Shown here: piece by piece, positions 1-12,261 of the stretch
Layout of the letters: the number at the start of each line of letters is the position of its first letter
Position numbering within the stretch: the first letter of the stretch is position 1
Assembly: GCF_052857255.1 (NCBI RefSeq)
Contig: NC_135505.1
Location: forward strand, 23,666,269-23,730,268
DNA from: Amblyomma americanum
Taxonomy: Eukaryota; Arthropoda; Arachnida; Ixodida; Ixodidae
Length of the DNA: 64,000 bases
Direction of reading: 5' to 3'
Program-made: the position numbers and the translations under genes
The notes under the pieces: generated by a model
Databases searched by the model: none
Seen by the model: the letters and a program-made list of their open reading frames with translations, nothing else
What the model was told of the DNA's origin: nothing

Positions 1-3000
1 TCGAGGTACACAAAACATTCGGCTGCTGACAGCGTAGAGGAGAGGTTCTGCACCTACTGCGACGGCTCTATTCGGGGGAAGAAAGTTGGCGAGAACATGT
101 GAAGGGCCGAGAAAAAACACGGATACGGGCAAAATTTTCGGCCTTGATTCTATTCACTGTACTCGCTTAAGGCAGCTTTAAAGATTAAGTGTGCGTTCAT
201 GCATCTATACCGAATTCGCACCTGATATACACCGAATGTATTCCAAATTCACAGTTAGTGGCTCCGTTTTTCACATAAATTTAGACATCCGCCGTCGCAT
301 TTCGCTTTTTAGGTAAGAAAAACCAAACAAATCTTGGCTTAGGCGCAAGAAAAAAGCGCAAATACAAATTAGCCACGATTGTCTGCGGTGAGCATTTGGA
401 CACCGCTGATTTATTTTGCAGCTTTACAGGTAGGCAAAGATATTTATTGGCGTAAATCGCGAAAAAGCCCTGGCGGAAACATTCTGCAGCAACGATCGCT
501 TGACAAGCGAGGTAGCACTGCTTTTAAAGAAAAACCGTGCTACAAATTCCTGGGTGCCACAGTTGCGGCGGAGATACAACTCCACTTCGCTCTAAAGTTC
601 AACAGACTCCGCATTTAGTGCGCTTTCAGCGTGTGCTGATTTCAAGCGCTGCGCACTATATGAACATGCAATAAATGCATTTTTTATTCCTTGATAAATA
701 ACTAACTGTACGATCAAGTAGTACACCTGCTGAGAAATGTTACTCTCAAAGGGAGTTGGTCACCACTGCTCACGAGTGGTGCGCTTTAGACGGAATATTT
801 GGGCCAGAAATGCGCACTGCAATTTGTCACAATCTTGGTCACAGGTTTTGCAATGCCAGCCTTGATTATGCTGCAAATTACCAATGAATTATGTTTCGGT
901 TGCTCCTCCCCTTACGTAATGCCCTAGCCTCATGACCTTTAAGGGTAAGTAAATGACGATGATGAATTAAAAGCAGTCCGCAAAAATGAGGACGATTGAA
1001 ATAGCCCGCCAGCAGGACAGCCGTGGCGCTTGTGCAGTCGTCTGAGTTCCCGTTACATCGCGCTGCTTTTAATTTTCATTACGAGTAACCTACTCACCCC
1101 CACTGCGATTTTAATTAGCTTGATTGTCCACTCATTCTTGAGGTTCGGAATAAAGGGAACGCATACAGATTTATCTCGGCTTTGAATGAGTTGATGCACG
1201 GTGGTAGACACAAACTGCGATTGCTTTTGTGTTTTCTGCTCATATTGCTCGCTTTGTATATACTGCATGCTCTGTATATATTGTACGCTTTGTATTGTAT
1301 GGCTCTGTAAAAACACGACTCGAAACCCAATAACACGCTAAAAGTGTTGTGTGACCTAAATAACAATACAGAATTAAGTAGGGCGGGAGACGTCGGCTCA
1401 AGCCGGGGGCCTTCCGCCGGTATCATCTCTTTCGCGATTCTGGAGGCTGCCACGTGGCGCCGACACCATCATTCACGCCCGAAAGTTGATGAGCCCTTTC
1501 CGGCGACTTGTTCATGCTCGTGCCCTTCTCCGTCGCTCGCATCTGTGTATGCCAGTTCAGAGATGGCTGTTGGTCAGAATCGTTCAGAAGTCAGGCAGCT
1601 ACCGTGGCCTACCGTGGCCGCGACCAGTAAGCCACATAGCTCCGGCGGGTCAGGAAGCTCCGCCCCCGGAGATGGAGTCGACGGAGCGCCTGCCTTCCAG
1701 CTTGCAAAAAGTGGTGAGAGGAGAGGGAAAGGCACGAAGGCTCTGATATTATAATTTTGACTATAGATGGCTCAGCTTCTACAAAGTGCATTAAAAAGAA
1801 ATCTTGCTGCTGGACAATGTTCATGAATCGCCGTGCTTTAACATGCAGGCATACCGCAACTTTATTAGAGCCCCTTTCAGAACCCATTTAAAATGCGTAT
1901 TTTTTGACATACAATATTTTCAACTACATTACCGATTAAGAAACTTTAAAAACGAGCTCATCTGGAAAGACCAAGGCGACGAACTCCAGCAGTTTCTGAA
2001 ATAAAATCTGTAAACGGTTAAACAAACCGCCCTGTATATAATTGTTTAATACGGTATTGTTATCTATACTTCTATGACATCATTGTTTCATGTCATGAGT
2101 AATAACGGTTAGCAGAATTGTCTCTTTTTTGTCTTATTGACAACTAAGTTGTCTTCCTTTCAATACAACAGAGCATACTTGTATTTTTAAGCTTATCACC
2201 CTTCCTCGTGCACTACAGAAAAGAAACAGAGTGTACATTCGCCTCGGTCCATTGCTTGTCGCGCCTTCCACGAATTTCCAAAATATTTATATGTAGTCTT
2301 ATTGTGAGCTGCTTTAAACGTTTGAAGCGCTACGTACACTTTCGTGCACACTGAGAATTTGCAATGTTTTCCTGGACAGTGTAACAACTAGTGGTTGCTC
2401 CTTTGTTCCTTACGAATTTACCACGTTTGACGTCGCGACACCGCGGCCTTTTCATGTTCGCTAGCGAACGCACCTAATGCCACTTCTCAAAACGACCAGC
2501 TTGGCTGCACGTCCTTCGGTACATTAGGCTAAACAAGATTTTTCGCCAGTATTAATATTGTTTGTCTCGTGTTATCCGTAAGCTCTAAAAACAATGTGTG
2601 ATCTCCTGGTGCATAAGTGCTCTGCTGACAAATCCTCCTGTTTCAGTGCTGCAACATCCGGCCGTTCTGACGCCTTTTACGAAATTTTCTGCAGGCCTGT
2701 AATAAAATTATTGCTGCTTTTTTATACAGCAAGCCCAATCGCTCTCTAGGAGCCCGCGTGAACTATTTAGGCGGAAAAAATATTTTCCGAAGAAAAACGG
2801 CGAGCGGCGCGGTAAACAAGAGACGCCGAAATGCATTGGTCAGCTCGTAAGAGCAACAGTAATAATAACAATAATTTCTCGGATCCTAAGTCTGTCCTCC
2901 GATGCTAATGTCCTGCTCTCTGCATTCCGTGCGTTCCGAAGAGTAGAGCGCCACCATGTGCGTGGATCCGAATCCGTGCACGAGCGGAGCTCATGTGCCA

Positions 3001-3318
3001 GCTCGCCAGGTCCCCTGTCGCCTTTTATCCGCGATGCACTCCCTCTTAGGGCCGTGATCTTCCTGTCACGTTGTACTCTACATTCCTCTTGCTGGCTGAA
3101 CGTTTCGCATTATGTACAGCGTGTCTCGGCTTCGGAACAAAATCTCAGGTGGCCAGAATTCGTCATATATGCTATCAAATTGAAGAAAACAGCATGTCTA
3201 CCGTCACACTCACACGTGTGCGGTCGATTCATCAGCCACGCTTGACCAGAGTGGCTGTCGACATAGCTAGCAAAAGTATTGAGTGCGCGTGTGGCCACCG
3301 CTTTCGCTCTTGAGCCAG
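1..3318. other. Left flank, no gene recognised
   Basis: No reading frame here resembles a known protein and none continues the sulfatase upstream of its first visible exon. A short stretch near 1235-1310 is an imperfect tandem array of about 15-bp units rich in TTTGTAT. The rest appears to be unique or strongly decayed intronic sequence. Confidence 0.5.
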
Positions 3319-3638
3319 TATACTCGATATCGATGGTGGCCTACACGACGCAGCGATGGTGTCGGCACTGGACGACTCGGTGGGCCGGGTGTTCGAGGCG
3401 CTAAGCGATCGGCGCGTACTCGAGGACACCGTGCTGGCGTTCGCCGCGATGGGCGGCGGCGACGCGTTCGAGCCGGCCGCCGGCTCCAACTGGCCCCTGC
3501 GCGGATCCAAGCTCTCCCTGTGGGAGGGGGCCACGCGCACCACGGCGCTTCTCTGGAGCGCAAAGGTGGCCAGGCCGCGCACCGCCGCGCAACTCATGCA
3601 CGTCACCGACTGGCTGCCCACCCTGTACTCGGCTGCCG
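3319..3638 (+). CDS. Arylsulfatase B-like exon (metal-site and WPLRG region)
   Basis: After a CAG acceptor at 3316-3318 the frame reads IDGGLHDAAMVSALDDSVG, the sulfatase helix with a conserved Met and Asp. It continues through NWPLRGSK and SLWEG, which match the arylsulfatase B segment holding the active-site Lys, and then HVTDWLPTLYSAAG. A GTGAG donor follows at 3639, leaving phase 1. In the family, the strand before WPLRG ends in Asp-Asn-Gly-Gly, whose Asp and Asn bind calcium. Here that stretch reads AAMGGG, so both ligands are missing although the frame is open. The exon is very GC-rich compared with its flanks, as expected for an old coding exon. Confidence 0.85.
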
Positions 3639-6534
3639 GTGAGATCGACAGCGACGCTTATTGCAGACGTTAATACCATGCGCTCTAAAGAACCGTGTGT
3701 CACGCTCCGCGGAGTGGCCGTTATGAACGCGCTGCTGCCGCGGTGCAGGAAAGGGATCGTGTGGCCACCACATGACGTCGCAGCTGCCTATCTCCTTTAT
3801 GGAGTATTCATTACAGTATAGGCCGGTTTCCGCACGGGGTGCGTCATTATCTCCCGACATGCACGGTTACGGCGTTGATTTCGCGCATTGCGCCAGAAGC
3901 TCGAATCCTGTGCGCCTGGTGAGCCCTGAGCGACTCGGAAGGAGGCAGAGGCCAGCTGCCTTTCGGGAGTTGGGGAACGCGCAATACAGCGTTGATCACA
4001 CGTGTGTAGTGTGCGCAGTGCAGAGTATGCATTTCGAAAGCACCTCACTTCGTGCTGCTGTCCGACTTAGATTTACCTTACGACCATGAAAAAATCGCAT
4101 GTGCTATGCGAAAGTAGACGAACAGTAACGTTCAACACGGGCACACAGTGAACGCTAAGAGCCCTAGCTGTGTGCTGGTTGCTTTTGACAAAATGAATCG
4201 TGGTACCAGTGGGAAGAGACGCAGTAGGGGTATAGGCACCAAAAAGTATACAACAAAAGGGAAGACCACGGCGGCTGCGACATTAAATGTTTAATGGAAG
4301 CCAGCCTAACCGACAAGAATAACAGACTGGACTAACTACCAATGATGTTTCACTGAATGAAGTACAGTCGTGGACAAAACTTTGCGGGATGACAGTTCGC
4401 GGAAATTTTTTTTTTTCTGCGGTCGAGCGAAGCAGGTGAATGAAAAGTGTGATCCACAAAGGAGCATACGTAGTCCATTCACCGCATAAATGTGAGCAGA
4501 GAGACTAGAGAGGAAACGCAGAAATTAGTTTTTAGTCGCAAATCTGCAACATGCAAACTTTTCTCCACGACTGTACGTCTTTCTCATCTTTCCTCTTGTC
4601 GACTGGTGTCCTGGTTTCCAGGAAACGAACTCGGAGCCAAGAAGACGAAAATCACGCAAAAACTCCACAAAAAAGAGAAAAGACAAAAGATATCAACTAA
4701 ACTGCCAAAGATAACTAAAGGAACGATGTGTGCATTTGTGGTCGCTCTATCGCGCTTCTGCAGGGAAGACTAGATTATCTAAAAGCAACCGTGTGCTCTG
4801 CGCTTACATGACAGCACGGTAAAGAGTTAAGGGACAAGTGGGAAATAGATAATCAGTTGAGGACACATTTTGTATTTCCTTTTTCACAAGCGCAACCGAG
4901 TGACCGCTAACGCACTTACCCTTTCTTTAGCAACATTTGTGTTTTTTTTTTTGGGGGGGGGGGGGGCGGGATGATTTTCGTCTTCATGCCTCCAAGCTAT
5001 TTTCGTGCGCATGGTGTGTCTGGCACCGCCCAGGGCATGTTACGGATTTGGTCATGAGTAAAGTTCGGTTAAACTCCAACGTTGCGGTGTCGCCTCTTCC
5101 TTCGGTCTTTGTGTCTTCGCGCTGGCAACACGTTACATTGAGAAACAGTGAATGTATAAGGACAATGTTCAAATGCGCTAAAATAATGTTATCTCTTGCA
5201 GCACATTTTAGAGTTCTCTTACAAACGGTACATTTGACATATTACCGTGTACAGATCATGAACTACGGGCCGCACTTACTTTTCGCGATTTTGTAGAGGT
5301 GCTGCCCCTATTCAAAAGCGTCATTTTTCAGCTCAACTTTCGGGAAACTGCTTCGTTGTTCCATAGAGTCTGACGCTGTGGCGGGTTCCTGTTTGCAGGA
5401 CTCCTTTAAAGTATATTCAGCGCATCGCTGCCGCCACTGCTTGGGCCAGGCTTCTTTCACTTTCACTTATATTCCCATAGTCTATTCATAGTCACAGTCA
5501 CTTCTATCATAATAGTCACTTTCAATTTTATTCATTGCATTCCGAATTCGTGTAACTTTCAAGCTCTTTGCAACACCCGTGGACATCGCACGCCGGTATT
5601 CAGAATCCACGAGCAACGAGCTGCAGTGACGCTCTTCTTAGACGCTTAGTCGATGTCACTTTGTGGTCTGCTGCTGCTGCTGCCTATTCTGTTGCAGGCT
5701 TGTGAATTCTGCTTTGAATGACACACAGCTGATTGTGGAGCGTGCTGGAAGGACAATGGTATGGCGTTAGGAGGCAGCTCCTCGGGCAGCATGCCACGCA
5801 AGAAAATTTATAAGCACAGAGGACCAGTTGACTCGTTGCAGATTTCTTTTGTTTTTCTCAAATTGGTTGGGGGGGGGGGGGGGGGGGTTATATACTAACG
5901 TGGCTTTTAGTCGATTGTATACGGTATATATTATACCCGCTTTAGTGTTTGTAACCTTTCTAATGTGGGAATGGTGCAACAAAATATATTTTGGACCAAG
6001 ATGAATTCAAAGTCTTCTTTTCCTCTATATACCTGACTTGGACATAACGTAACTCCGGGTCAAGATCCATGCGTAGATCACGCGAGACAGTTTGTCACCG
6101 CCATAAGGCAGGCTACCTGCACAGCGAGTCATTGTGCCTCGAGCCCGAGTAAGGTTGAGTGGGTGTCACCTCGTGAGCCTGAACGACCGATTGTGGCTAG
6201 TGCGAGTCAGTTCACCAAAGCGCGATTTACCTGGCAAGTAATAAAGTTTATGTGAGCGAGCTTCGAGGTGAAATATATCGGATAATTTTACCCTGGCTGC
6301 GTTTGCTCGTTCGGCCGAGGCCCTCTGAGCGAAACTGCGCTAAGCCTTGCGGCGGTGCTCGTGCAGATTGTGCTGCTTTCTGCTGCCGTTTGGTGGTGTT
6401 TTTGTTTTATTCATTTGTTTCTCATTTCCCTCTGTACACCAGTGAGGCTCCCAGTATATAGGAAGTATAAAAATGAAAAGATAAACGAATTACTCGGTCA
6501 CTGCAATACAAAGCGCTGTGCTGGCTGGTGTCAG
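3639..6534. other. Sulfatase intron, no recognised gene
   Basis: This intron has no coding frame or mobile element that I recognise. It contains two poly-G tracts, 4953-4966 and 5869-5887, of the kind common throughout the window. The rest is AT-rich unique-looking sequence. Confidence 0.5.
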
Positions 6535-6722
6535 GAGCGGGGACATCACTGACCTCGGAGCCATCGACGGCAAGGACCTGTGGACGGTGCTGTTGACGAC
6601 CGACCTTCTCCGCGCACCGAGGTCCTCTACAATATCAACTACCAGCGCAAGTTGGCCGCCATACGCGTCGGATGGCACAAGCTGGTCCTGGGCGGATCGC
6701 TTGGAGACCAACGCGACGACTG
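6535..6722 (+). pseudogene. Arylsulfatase B-like exon with broken frame
   Basis: One frame (codons in phase with 6536) reads GDITDLGAIDGKDLW, the sulfatase DG-x-D-x-W motif. From 6595 a second frame, offset by one base, reads DDRPSPRTEVLYNINYQ and then AAIRVGWHKLVLGG, typical of arylsulfatase B. The change happens at 6593-6594, where two bases stand in place of a codon. The CAG acceptor at 6532-6534 is also one base out of phase with the preceding exon. Read straight through from the upstream exon, the frame hits TGA near 6594. The donor GTGGGT at 6723 leaves two bases that combine with the next exon to give Trp-Tyr-Glu, as expected for the family. Confidence 0.75.
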
Positions 6723-7005
6723 GTGGGTACACCAGGGTGGTCAGCTGAAAACACCCGACGGCTGTTTTTGCAGAAACCAGTTTAAGCACGGGGCCGCTTC
6801 CCAGGCACGCGAGGCATTAAAAGACACTGAGGGCAAGTTTAAGCTGGCCTCTATCGATATATTACGGCGCTCAAAGCTTTTTTAGCCTAGAAAATGTCCA
6901 AAAATGAAACACAGGTGTGGCCGCTATTGTATCTTTCAGCTGTAGCACACACAACCAGACAGCGCTATACACGCCAGTGTTTATTCAGGTAGAATGAACG
7001 CTCTG
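6723..7005. other. Sulfatase intron, start
   Basis: Nothing recognised. The sequence begins with the GTGGGT donor and contains no repeat that I can match elsewhere in the window. Confidence 0.5.
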
Positions 7006-7240
7006 ATGAGGCGGTGGCTTCGTGGTAGAGCACTCGCATCAGCTTCGGGAGGTGGTGTGTTCGAATCCCCCTGCCGGCCGGGCATCCCGGGTTTCTGAAT
7101 ATGGGTACAAGCTATGCCCTGGTCGGGTGCTCGGCATGCTATGGTGAGCATGGCTTGACAAAGGAGCCTGCGTTCTCAAATTCCGTCACGGTGGGCTTGA
7201 AGAGACACATCGAAAGATAAAACTTCGTCACAGGCACGTC
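7006..7240 (+). mobile_element. tRNA-derived SINE, type 2 head
   Basis: The head GGCTTCGTGGTAGAGCA resembles a polymerase III A box and GTGTTCGAATCCC a B box. A non-tRNA body follows, ending near the phrase GAGACACATCGAAAGATAAA. The tRNA-like part differs from the Ruka head seen at 9173, so this is a different SINE family or subfamily. No target-site duplication was identified. Confidence 0.6.
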
Positions 7241-7489
7241 GAAAAGAGGGCCACAGGTTCCACACAATTCATCCCGGAGCGGCATGGATTTTTCTCGAAC
7301 TACGAAGTTTCTGTGATATTTCTAACGATTTCCTATATTTCCATATTCTGCATTTGTACATAGTGTATATTGCCACCCTACCCCTATCCTTTCTCACGAT
7401 TGCTCCCTCCTCTCTTTCCGTCTCCCTGTCCTCTCTCAGCCCTTTTTCTCACGCTAGCCGCAGCTCCGGAGAGAGAGAAAGAGCGAGAG

Positions 7490-8316
7490 AAAAAAAACTT
7501 TATTGTCAGGTAGAAGATGGTGATCTTCTTGAGTCACTTCAGCCGCTCCAGGTGGCCGGCAGTTTAAGTCTGTCGGCGACCTGCTGCGGTCTTGCCGTGA
7601 CCCGGGACTGAATGTCCCAGCTGGCGAGAACACCTTCCCATTCTGCAAGCGTGGGAGATGTGACTAGATCTGCCGAAAGCGGATACTCCGTGCAGTCCCA
7701 GATTATGTGGTATAAGTTGGCAGGCTCGCCAGTACGCTGGCCAGCTTGCCAGCTGACAGTACGAATTGGCGAAATCAGGAAAGTTGTTGGAATACGTCCG
7801 CGGGTATAGCTGCGACCGCGTTTGAAGCCGCCTCCACGTGGTAGCCTGTTCACGGCTGAGCAAAACGTGCGAAGGAGGCAGGCTCGCTGTAATCTCCCTG
7901 TAATAATTGGTTGTGGCCTGATATGTAATTAGCGTTTCGCCCCCTGGGGACATCCGGGTCCGAGACACTCTCACCGGCTCGGCGGAAAAAACCTTCAGCT
8001 TACTGGTGAGCGGCCTCACTCCCTGGAACGCCCGCGTGGGCCGGTACTCACACCAGATCCCCTTCTTTCCTATCTCTTGGCATCTTACGAATAATTTTGT
8101 GTGCAGTGGCGGAGATATGTCCCCTCGCGAAGTTGCGAAGGGTCGTTTTAGAATAACTGAGAATTGTGCGCCTTCATGAACGATACCTAGTGCTATTGCA
8201 GCCTCTTCGGCCTCTTCCACTCGGTCCGTGAATACCGTAGCCGCTACCCTGCGGGAGATGCTCACAGTCAAAGCGTCGTTGCTGGTAATGTTATAATGTA
8301 CCGCATCAACATACAT
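7490..8316 (-). mobile_element. I/R1-group LINE, 3' fragment (RNase H and tail)
   Basis: The minus strand from 8316 encodes the end of a non-LTR retrotransposon. It starts in a decayed RNase H-like domain (YVDAVHYN, then EEAEEAAIALGI), then reads THLQ-type tail sequence, and after a frameshift near 7700-7850 the C-terminal HIIWDC zinc-knuckle-like region and EWEGVLASWD. The 3' end lies near 7490, with ATAAAG followed by a T-rich plus-strand run (an A tail on the element strand). Endonuclease and reverse transcriptase are absent, so the copy is 5'-truncated and dead. Confidence 0.75.
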
Positions 8317-8576
8317 GGCACTATCGTCCCCTCGATACTTTTTGCTTAACGTCGCCCCCCTGGCCCTCCTCCGGCTTTCGTGACGGTTCCGGAGCTTCAG
8401 GTTTCAATGGCAGGTGCCACGGCTAGCAACATATCTTTTCAATCCATTGTTATTTTTGTGCGTAAATAACCACTAGCAACAACAAAGCTTTCCTTTGCAG
8501 CCGTGTGGCTGCAATCTACAATCTACAAATCTACTCTGTATGGTGTAATTCTCCTAAATAGTTCACCAATCCAGCC

Positions 8577-8822
8577 ACATTGCGGGCGCGTTTCGATGGA
8601 GACTAAACGCAAAGGCGCCCTTGTGCTATGCGATGTCAGTGCACGTTAAGCAACCCCAGGTAGTCGAAGGTATTCCGGGGGCCTCCAATACGGCTCCTCT
8701 TTCTTCCATTATTTTACTCCCACCTGCTTTGCATCCCTTACGGCGTGGTTCGGGTGTCCAGTGAGATAAGTGAGACAATTCCTGCGCAATTCCCTTTCCT
8801 AAAAAACAATTTTTCAATTTCC
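8577..8822 (+). mobile_element. Ruka-related SINE body, head missing
   Basis: The segment from CGTTTCGATGGAGACTAAAC through GTGCACGTTAAGCAACCCCAGGTAGTCG to GAGACAATTCCTGCGCAA follows the body of the SINE at 9169 with many substitutions. The tRNA head is lost or unrecognisable. Confidence 0.7.
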
Positions 8823-8875
8823 AGATTCTGGCATAGAACAGACGGTCCCTCGTAAGCTCCTGCCAGCTCCCCCCT

Positions 8876-8903
<28 letters not shown>
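8876..8903. repeat. Poly-C tract, 28 bp
   Basis: An uninterrupted run of 28 C follows CCCCT. Its length may be unreliable in the assembly. Confidence 0.9.
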
Positions 8904-8906
<3 letters not shown>

Positions 8907-9168
8907 GAGAGCTGGAATCAATTGTTGCTCAAGAAGGAAAAGACAACACAGGAAGCGCTTGTTAACTGGACTTTAGAGGTCACCCCTGTATGACGCTTAC
9001 TGGGCGGTCACTTCTGCGCATTTTTGGGCATGAGCTGAATTTAGCAACAACAAAATATTTTTTCCCAAAGCTTCATTTTCGCGTCTTTAATGCGTGATAT
9101 GGTCCGATACTGCTGCTTGACAGAAAAGCCTTACTTCAAATCAAAATTTAGAAGCTCTCTGTCCATTA

Positions 9169-9483
9169 GGAGCCCGCCGCGGTGGCTCAGTGGTTAGGGC
9201 GCTCGACTACTGATCCGGAGCACCCGGGTTCGAACCCGACCGCGGCGGCTGCGTTTTTATGGAGGAAAAACACTAAGGCGCCCGTGTGCTGTGCGATTTC
9301 AGTGCACGTTAAAGATCCCCAGGTGGTCGAAATTATTCCGGAGCCCTCCACTACGGCACCTCTCTTCCTTTCTTCTTTCACTCCCTCCTTTACCCTTCCC
9401 TTACGGCGCGGTTCAAGTGTCCAACGATATATGAGACAGATACTGCGCCATTTCGTTTCCCCCAAAACCAATTATTATTATTA
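9169..9483 (+). mobile_element. Ruka-type tRNA SINE, complete with TSD
   Basis: The head CGCGGTGGCTCAGTGGTTAG (A box) and GGTTCGAACCC (B box) are tRNA-like. They are followed by the family body with GCACGTTAAAGATCCCCAGG and the 3' end TGCGCCATTTCGTTTCCCC plus an AATTATTATT tail. The 10-bp direct repeat CTGTCCATTA at 9159-9168 and 9484-9493 is a clean target-site duplication, so this copy came by LINE-mediated retrotransposition and is intact. It matches the Ruka SINE described in Rhipicephalus ticks. Confidence 0.88.
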
Positions 9484-10027
9484 CTGTCCATTATAGTAGG
9501 TCGGCGCTATTCTTGTGACCCAAAATGACGTCTTGTGATTGAATTGTCAACATACTCGTAAACGGACGCCAGATTGAGCCGCCTATTGACTGAGAGAGAC
9601 AGAGACTCCACTATGTCTTGCAAGTTAGTTTTAGTCGCCTAGGATGGAACAAGCTTGCTCCGCCGCCAACCAAGCACTCCAGGAGGATCAGGGTGAGTTA
9701 TTGAAGTGAGGTGATTTTATGGCGACGGGGGATGTGGCGAGACATTGTTCCAGGTTTGCGTAAAGTTCAGAGTAGTTCAGGTGGCTGAGGTAGCTTTGAG
9801 AAGATGTAGGAAGGACCGGGCAGGGGCTTCTGGTATGTATTTATCTGTATTTTGCGGAGTATGCAGAGTGACGGTTTTGGTACCGCTGGGTGGATAAGGG
9901 GTGTCTAGAGGGCTTCCCTTACGTAGTCATAGTAGAAGTTTATGTTACGTTTCAACTCACGCATATATCTTCTCATGTCGGTGAGAAAGGCAAGAATATT
10001 GATACCGGTCTACTCCTGCGAGTGCAG

Positions 10028-10301
10028 GTACGAGACGCGTGGCTCCTCCAGAGCTCTCGGTGGTTCAGCCGAAGGCAATATGTCGAACACAGCGGAGGCA
10101 GCTAAGAACAGCGCCGTCTCCAAGGCGCTGTGGTCGATGGGCCGCGGCACCTCGCGGCGCGCCGGCGACGCACTGGTGACGGTCGACTGCGGTGCACGGT
10201 CGCCGCAAGCCGAAAGCTGCCAACCCCGGCGAAAGCCATGCCTGTTCGACCTGCAGGCTGACCCCTGCGAACGCAGGAACATTGCCGCCCTGCAGAAGAA
10301 G
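10028..10301 (+). CDS. Arylsulfatase B-like exon (C-terminal domain)
   Basis: A GTGCAG acceptor ends at 10027 and the exon is open to the GTGAGA donor at 10302. It starts with one base that completes Trp-Tyr-Glu with the previous exon. The centre covers the variable loop of the C-terminal domain, then VTVDCG, two Cys and PCLFDLQADPCERRN, the sulfatase L-F-D-x-x-x-D-P-x-E-x-x-N signature. It ends in phase 0 (AALQKK), matching the exon at 50009 without loss of frame even though that exon is 39.7 kb away. The coding region is intact. Confidence 0.85.
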
Positions 10302-10404
10302 GTGAGAGCGAAAAAAGGGGGTTTTGAAGAAAATAAATGGCGCAGTAATTTTTCTTCTTTTGAATCGAAGTAACGCGAATTGCACGAGGCAAACGAGTTG
10401 CACC

Positions 10405-10770
10405 GGAGAAGTTTGACTTTTGCAGGTCATTTCCTGAGTGACTAAGCAAGGCAATGTCATCAGCGAATCGCAGATTATTTAGGTATTCGCCGTTATTTCT
10501 TATGCCCAACTGTTCCCAGTTCAGGCCTCGGAATACCTCCTGTAAACAGGCGGTGAATAGCATTGGCGAGATCGTGTCTCCCTGCCTGACACCCTTCATG
10601 GAAGTTTATTGCTGACGTTATGGACGACTATGGTGGCGGTGCGGCTGTTATAGATATCTTCCGGTATTTTGACATAAGCCTCTTCTGCACCCTGATTCCG
10701 CAATGCCGGCACGACTGCTGAGGTTTCCACTGAGACAAATGCTTTCCGGTAATCATAATGGTAATGAACG
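10405..10770 (-). mobile_element. RTE-type LINE reverse transcriptase fragment
   Basis: The minus strand reads DYRKAFVSVE, a decayed RT palm motif, then MKGVRQGDTISPMLFTACLQ and NLRFADDIALLSHS, the catalytic F-A-D-D block in the wording typical of RTE/BovB-like elements. Only about 120 codons of RT remain. The first Asp motif reads KAFVSVE where Asp is expected. No endonuclease or 3' end is present. Confidence 0.8.
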
Positions 10771-10775
10771 CTATA

Positions 10776-11337
10776 TACCGGGTGTTTCAGCGAACACTTT
10801 CAAAAATATTCAATATTCAGCATCAAAGGCGAACCCATTTTTTAAATGTTTTTAGTCAGCAATGTCGTTCGGAATATCGGACACAAAAAATACATTCTTA
10901 AACATTGCCGATTTAGCCTTTGTGCGTTGCACATCTATAAAATTTTGCCTTAAAGTATAGTGTCTGTTGTCTCCGAAGTAACGTTCGCTGCTTGTGCTTC
11001 ATAGGTACACAAAGGCAATCGGTATTTGCTGCGCTGGAAATGCGAGCGACTCCATTTTATAAACGTGCAACGCGGGAAAGCCAACTCAACGAGAGAGCTT
11101 TGAAAGGCACATTTTTGAAGCTCGTTATTTCGAACCCGAATACCGATCCTGATAATTTGAAAACTGATCTCGCATGGGCTCTGAAATAAATTTAAAAGTT
11201 TTTATCTAATCGTTCATTAACTCAAATTTGTGCACAATGTCCGCATATGTGTATAACCTACTTACCCTGACCACAGCGGCGTATTTCCCACAGTGTTTCA
11301 AACCAAAATATTTAATTGTTAAAACATTCACCCGGTA
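10776..11337. mobile_element. Short TIR element (MITE) with TA duplication
   Basis: The left end TACCGGGTG at 10776 is mirrored by CACCCGGTA at 11329-11337. Both sides carry TA (10774-10775 and 11338-11339), as produced by Tc1/mariner-type transposition. The 562-bp interior has no transposase frame. The inverted repeats are only 9-11 bp, so the call is moderate. Confidence 0.55.
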
Positions 11338-12261
11338 TAACTTGTGGCAACCTACAGGAATCGAGTGCTGACAAGGAAACAACGCCACTTGAAGCCAACG
11401 CAGACAAACTCATACATTGCTGACAGGACCGCGGAAGGGTGGCCACCATGTTGCAACTAGCAATCGTAGCAGTATAACTTTTAACAAACCTATTTTGGGA
11501 CACTGCCATCGCGTGCCGCTGTGCGAGCATCGGTAGGGGCTATTTTACGATCGACTTGTACAAGAACTATAGCATGCAGCGTAAGACTTGAGCTGTCATA
11601 CAACAAGGACTACCACTGTCGTAATGTGAGCACAATTCCGCTTCTCATCCCGTGCAAACCTAGCTCAATCAGAGCAGAAAAACAAGGGAAAGATGGGAGG
11701 ACGGGCTTATACGCACTGGCAAGGAATGAGTGAGTGCCCGTCAAATAATTCTGCACAATAGTCAGCTAGCTGCTCTCGCACTTTTTAAGCGATACGGCCC
11801 TTGCCTCGCGTTTGTGATGTTAGAAAGTGCGCCTTGTTTTTTATTTATGTTTTCATCTGCCTCCTCCCATCATCATCATCCCCCATCGTGTCCTCTTTTT
11901 TCTCCTCTTCCCGTTCCCCAGTTTAGAGTAGCAGGCCAGATATTATTTTTCAGGCCAACCTCTCTGCCTTTCCCGTCAATAAACCCTCTCTCTCTAGCTA
12001 CGGCGCCACTTGAACGTAGTCTTTTTTTTCACTGTGCTCAAACAGCTTAGTCGGTGCCCGTCACAAGTATCGTATTTTGGCGTCATTGCCTAAGGGTTTA
12101 TGGCATTTAATAATAATATAAAGATTATTTACTCTGGTTTATGCAAAACAAGAACCGAGAACGTCCAGGTTAACTAAAATAAAAAAAAACACCTGACGCG
12201 GTCACGTCATCCTGGACGAAAACATTCAGCCGCAAGTAGGACCGAATAGTAATGGCTGCAC
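11338..12261. other. Intron stretch without recognised features
   Basis: Open frames here are short and match no family. A CAT/CCC-rich simple stretch lies near 11860-11910. Confidence 0.5.

Noticed and set aside
1344..1754. 136-codon protein near the left end
   Set aside because: Ser/Pro-rich, no motif, no splice context with the sulfatase; overlapping frames of similar length are also open.
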